A model generated the notes under the pieces. It made no database searches. It was not told the origin of the DNA and worked only from the letters and a program-made list of their open reading frames with translations. This document shows, piece after piece, positions 62,888 to 64,000 of a stretch of 64,000 nucleotides of DNA; positions within the stretch are counted from its first letter, which is position 1, and every line of letters begins with the position of its first letter. The stretch is taken from positions 10,837,474-10,901,473 of the forward strand of contig NC_090610.1 of assembly GCF_004359215.1 (NCBI RefSeq), written 5' to 3'. A program made the translations under genes and the position numbers. This stretch comes from Bremia lactucae (Eukaryota; Oomycota; Peronosporomycetes; Peronosporales; Peronosporaceae).

Positions 62888-64000
62888 TCAGCGATCCTTA
62901 GCCATTGCTCGTCTTTTTTTCAAGAGACGAGAGAGATGATATGTCATCTCGGCATAATTGATGGAGTACTTGTGCAAGTACGCCGCTGGCCCAAGGAGCT
63001 TTCTAAGTCCCTTAATATCGACTAAAACTGGCCAGACGGTAATTGCCTTGATCTTTTCGTGATCAGGAGCGCACGCCGTGTTTACTGGCGATGCAACCAA
63101 GAAGTGGTATCTCGCTTGCAGCGAACATACACTTCTTGAGATACGCGTACAGCTGATGCGTTTGCATAAGTGTAAGAACCTGACGAACATGAGTTTTAGG
63201 AGCTTCCACGGCCCTATTTACGTCCATATCCCGGCTATGGACAATTACATCGTCGAATTATTTCGGTCCGAATTCTTGCCGGTCTCAATAGATTCTTTAC
63301 GCATCTGTTGAATGTTGCAGGGGCGTTACTCAGCCCTGAGGCATCACTAGCCATTCCCAGAGCATCCCATTGGGAACGCTCACTGCTGTGTACGAGATGT
63401 CCCGCTCACGCATAAGGATTTGATAGAACCAATCCATCATATCGATAGACGAATAGATCGTACTCTTAGACATACCGTCTATGATTACGTCTTTTCTAGG
63501 TATCGGCGTTTGAGCCGGTACCGTTGCAGCATTCAGTTTATTGAATGCGTGCACTATCCGCCATCCTCCTTTGGCCTATCGCACACAGAAGGTCGGAGGG
63601 CTATGTGGGAAGGTTGACTCCCTTATATGGCCCGCTTTTAATAAATCGGTAAAGAATTTACCGATCGCAAGTACTTGTTCACGAGGCAGTGGCCACTGCT
63701 TCATGACACAGTACTTCGAGCCCGGTTTGAGCTCGATCTCATGTCGAGTGCCTTTATCCTTAGGCAACTCGCATGGAACTGCTTCAGGGAATACATCCCT
63801 GAATTCTATTAAATCCTCGTATAGAGGATTTCCCTTGAGTGACTCCCAAGATTGAGTACTGTATCTTTCAATCCGAGTCTTCACATCGAGGACACTTTCG
63901 TCCATCGATGAGCTGCTGAGAACCCGTTCGTTCTCTGCAAAAATTACCGCTGACCGAATGTCGGTTACGTAATCGTCCTCTGTGACGAGTACGCAGATCT
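62888..64000 (-). pseudogene. Family A RT and PR-RT linker, running off the window
   Basis: Element order: LDVKTRIERYSTQSWESLKG and FRDVFPEAVPCELPKDKGTR (63905-63750), CVMKQWPLPREQVLAIGKFF, AFNKLNAATVPAQTPIPRKD, SSIDMMDWFYQILMRERDIS, WLVMPQG, then a frameshifted palm (FDDVIVHSRDMD near 63240) and thumb (SVCSLQARYHFLVASPVN region, other frame). The catalytic YFDD appears as a stop followed by FDD. The linker continues to the last base. Confidence 0.78.

Overview
The window looks like a repeat-rich stretch of an oomycete nuclear genome, probably a Peronosporales species (downy mildew or Phytophthora type). Three things suggest this. The host genes are compact and convergent, and one has a single 94-bp GT-AG intron. 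The window is filled with oomycete-style chromodomain Gypsy elements (LTRs running TGTAACGGGG...CCCCGTTACA), a decayed MULE and decayed Copia copies. There is no bacterial-type organisation. The genus is my inference; nothing in the sequence proves it.

Layout. 1-3.3 kb holds two tail-to-tail host genes: a phytanoyl-CoA-dioxygenase-like Fe(II)/2OG oxygenase (+) and a TALE homeobox gene (-) that also carries a second, degenerate homeodomain. 3.7-16.8 kb is a mosaic of chromovirus family A and fragments of others, broken and inverted into each other. 17-18.8 kb is a dead MULE. 18.8-29.6 kb holds more family A debris, including a 5.8-kb block (about 21.34-27.12 kb) that is a direct duplicate of about 9.79-15.57 kb. 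32.4-38.3 kb and 43.4-48.5 kb hold two partial, nearly identical copies of a younger chromovirus, family C, lying in a minus-strand Copia RT gene. Between them, delimited by two 100-N gaps, a 4.9-kb contig carries a family A 3' end and an exact second copy of window bases 1-2064. 48.5-49.9 kb is Copia debris. 51.2-64 kb holds family A, a family B chromovirus that lost its RT, and a long minus-strand family A pol running off the window.

The most interesting system is an antisense gene carried by the chromoviruses. In family A, about 1.1 kb lies between the end of pol (chromodomain) and the 3' LTR. It holds a long ORF on the strand opposite to gag-pol. That ORF reads from near the 3' LTR back across the chromodomain and the integrase-chromodomain linker, and ends in a highly charged, coiled-coil-like tail. 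Two divergent copies (around 60.2 and 12.6 kb) keep the protein while changing mainly third codon positions, which indicates past selection on the antisense frame. Family B has a similarly placed, though disrupted, antisense reading frame. Family C lacks this region but has a 103-aa ORF between its 5' LTR and gag.

Assembly caution. The 775-N gap in gag at 7.7-8.5 kb is probably spurious. The 38.4-43.3 kb contig is probably misplaced: the two family C halves share one target-site duplication and split one Copia reading frame. Most retroelement ORFs are pseudogenes. The only apparently intact coding units are the two host genes, the family C pol, gag-pol (truncated by a gap) and ORF0, and the 309-aa antisense ORF.
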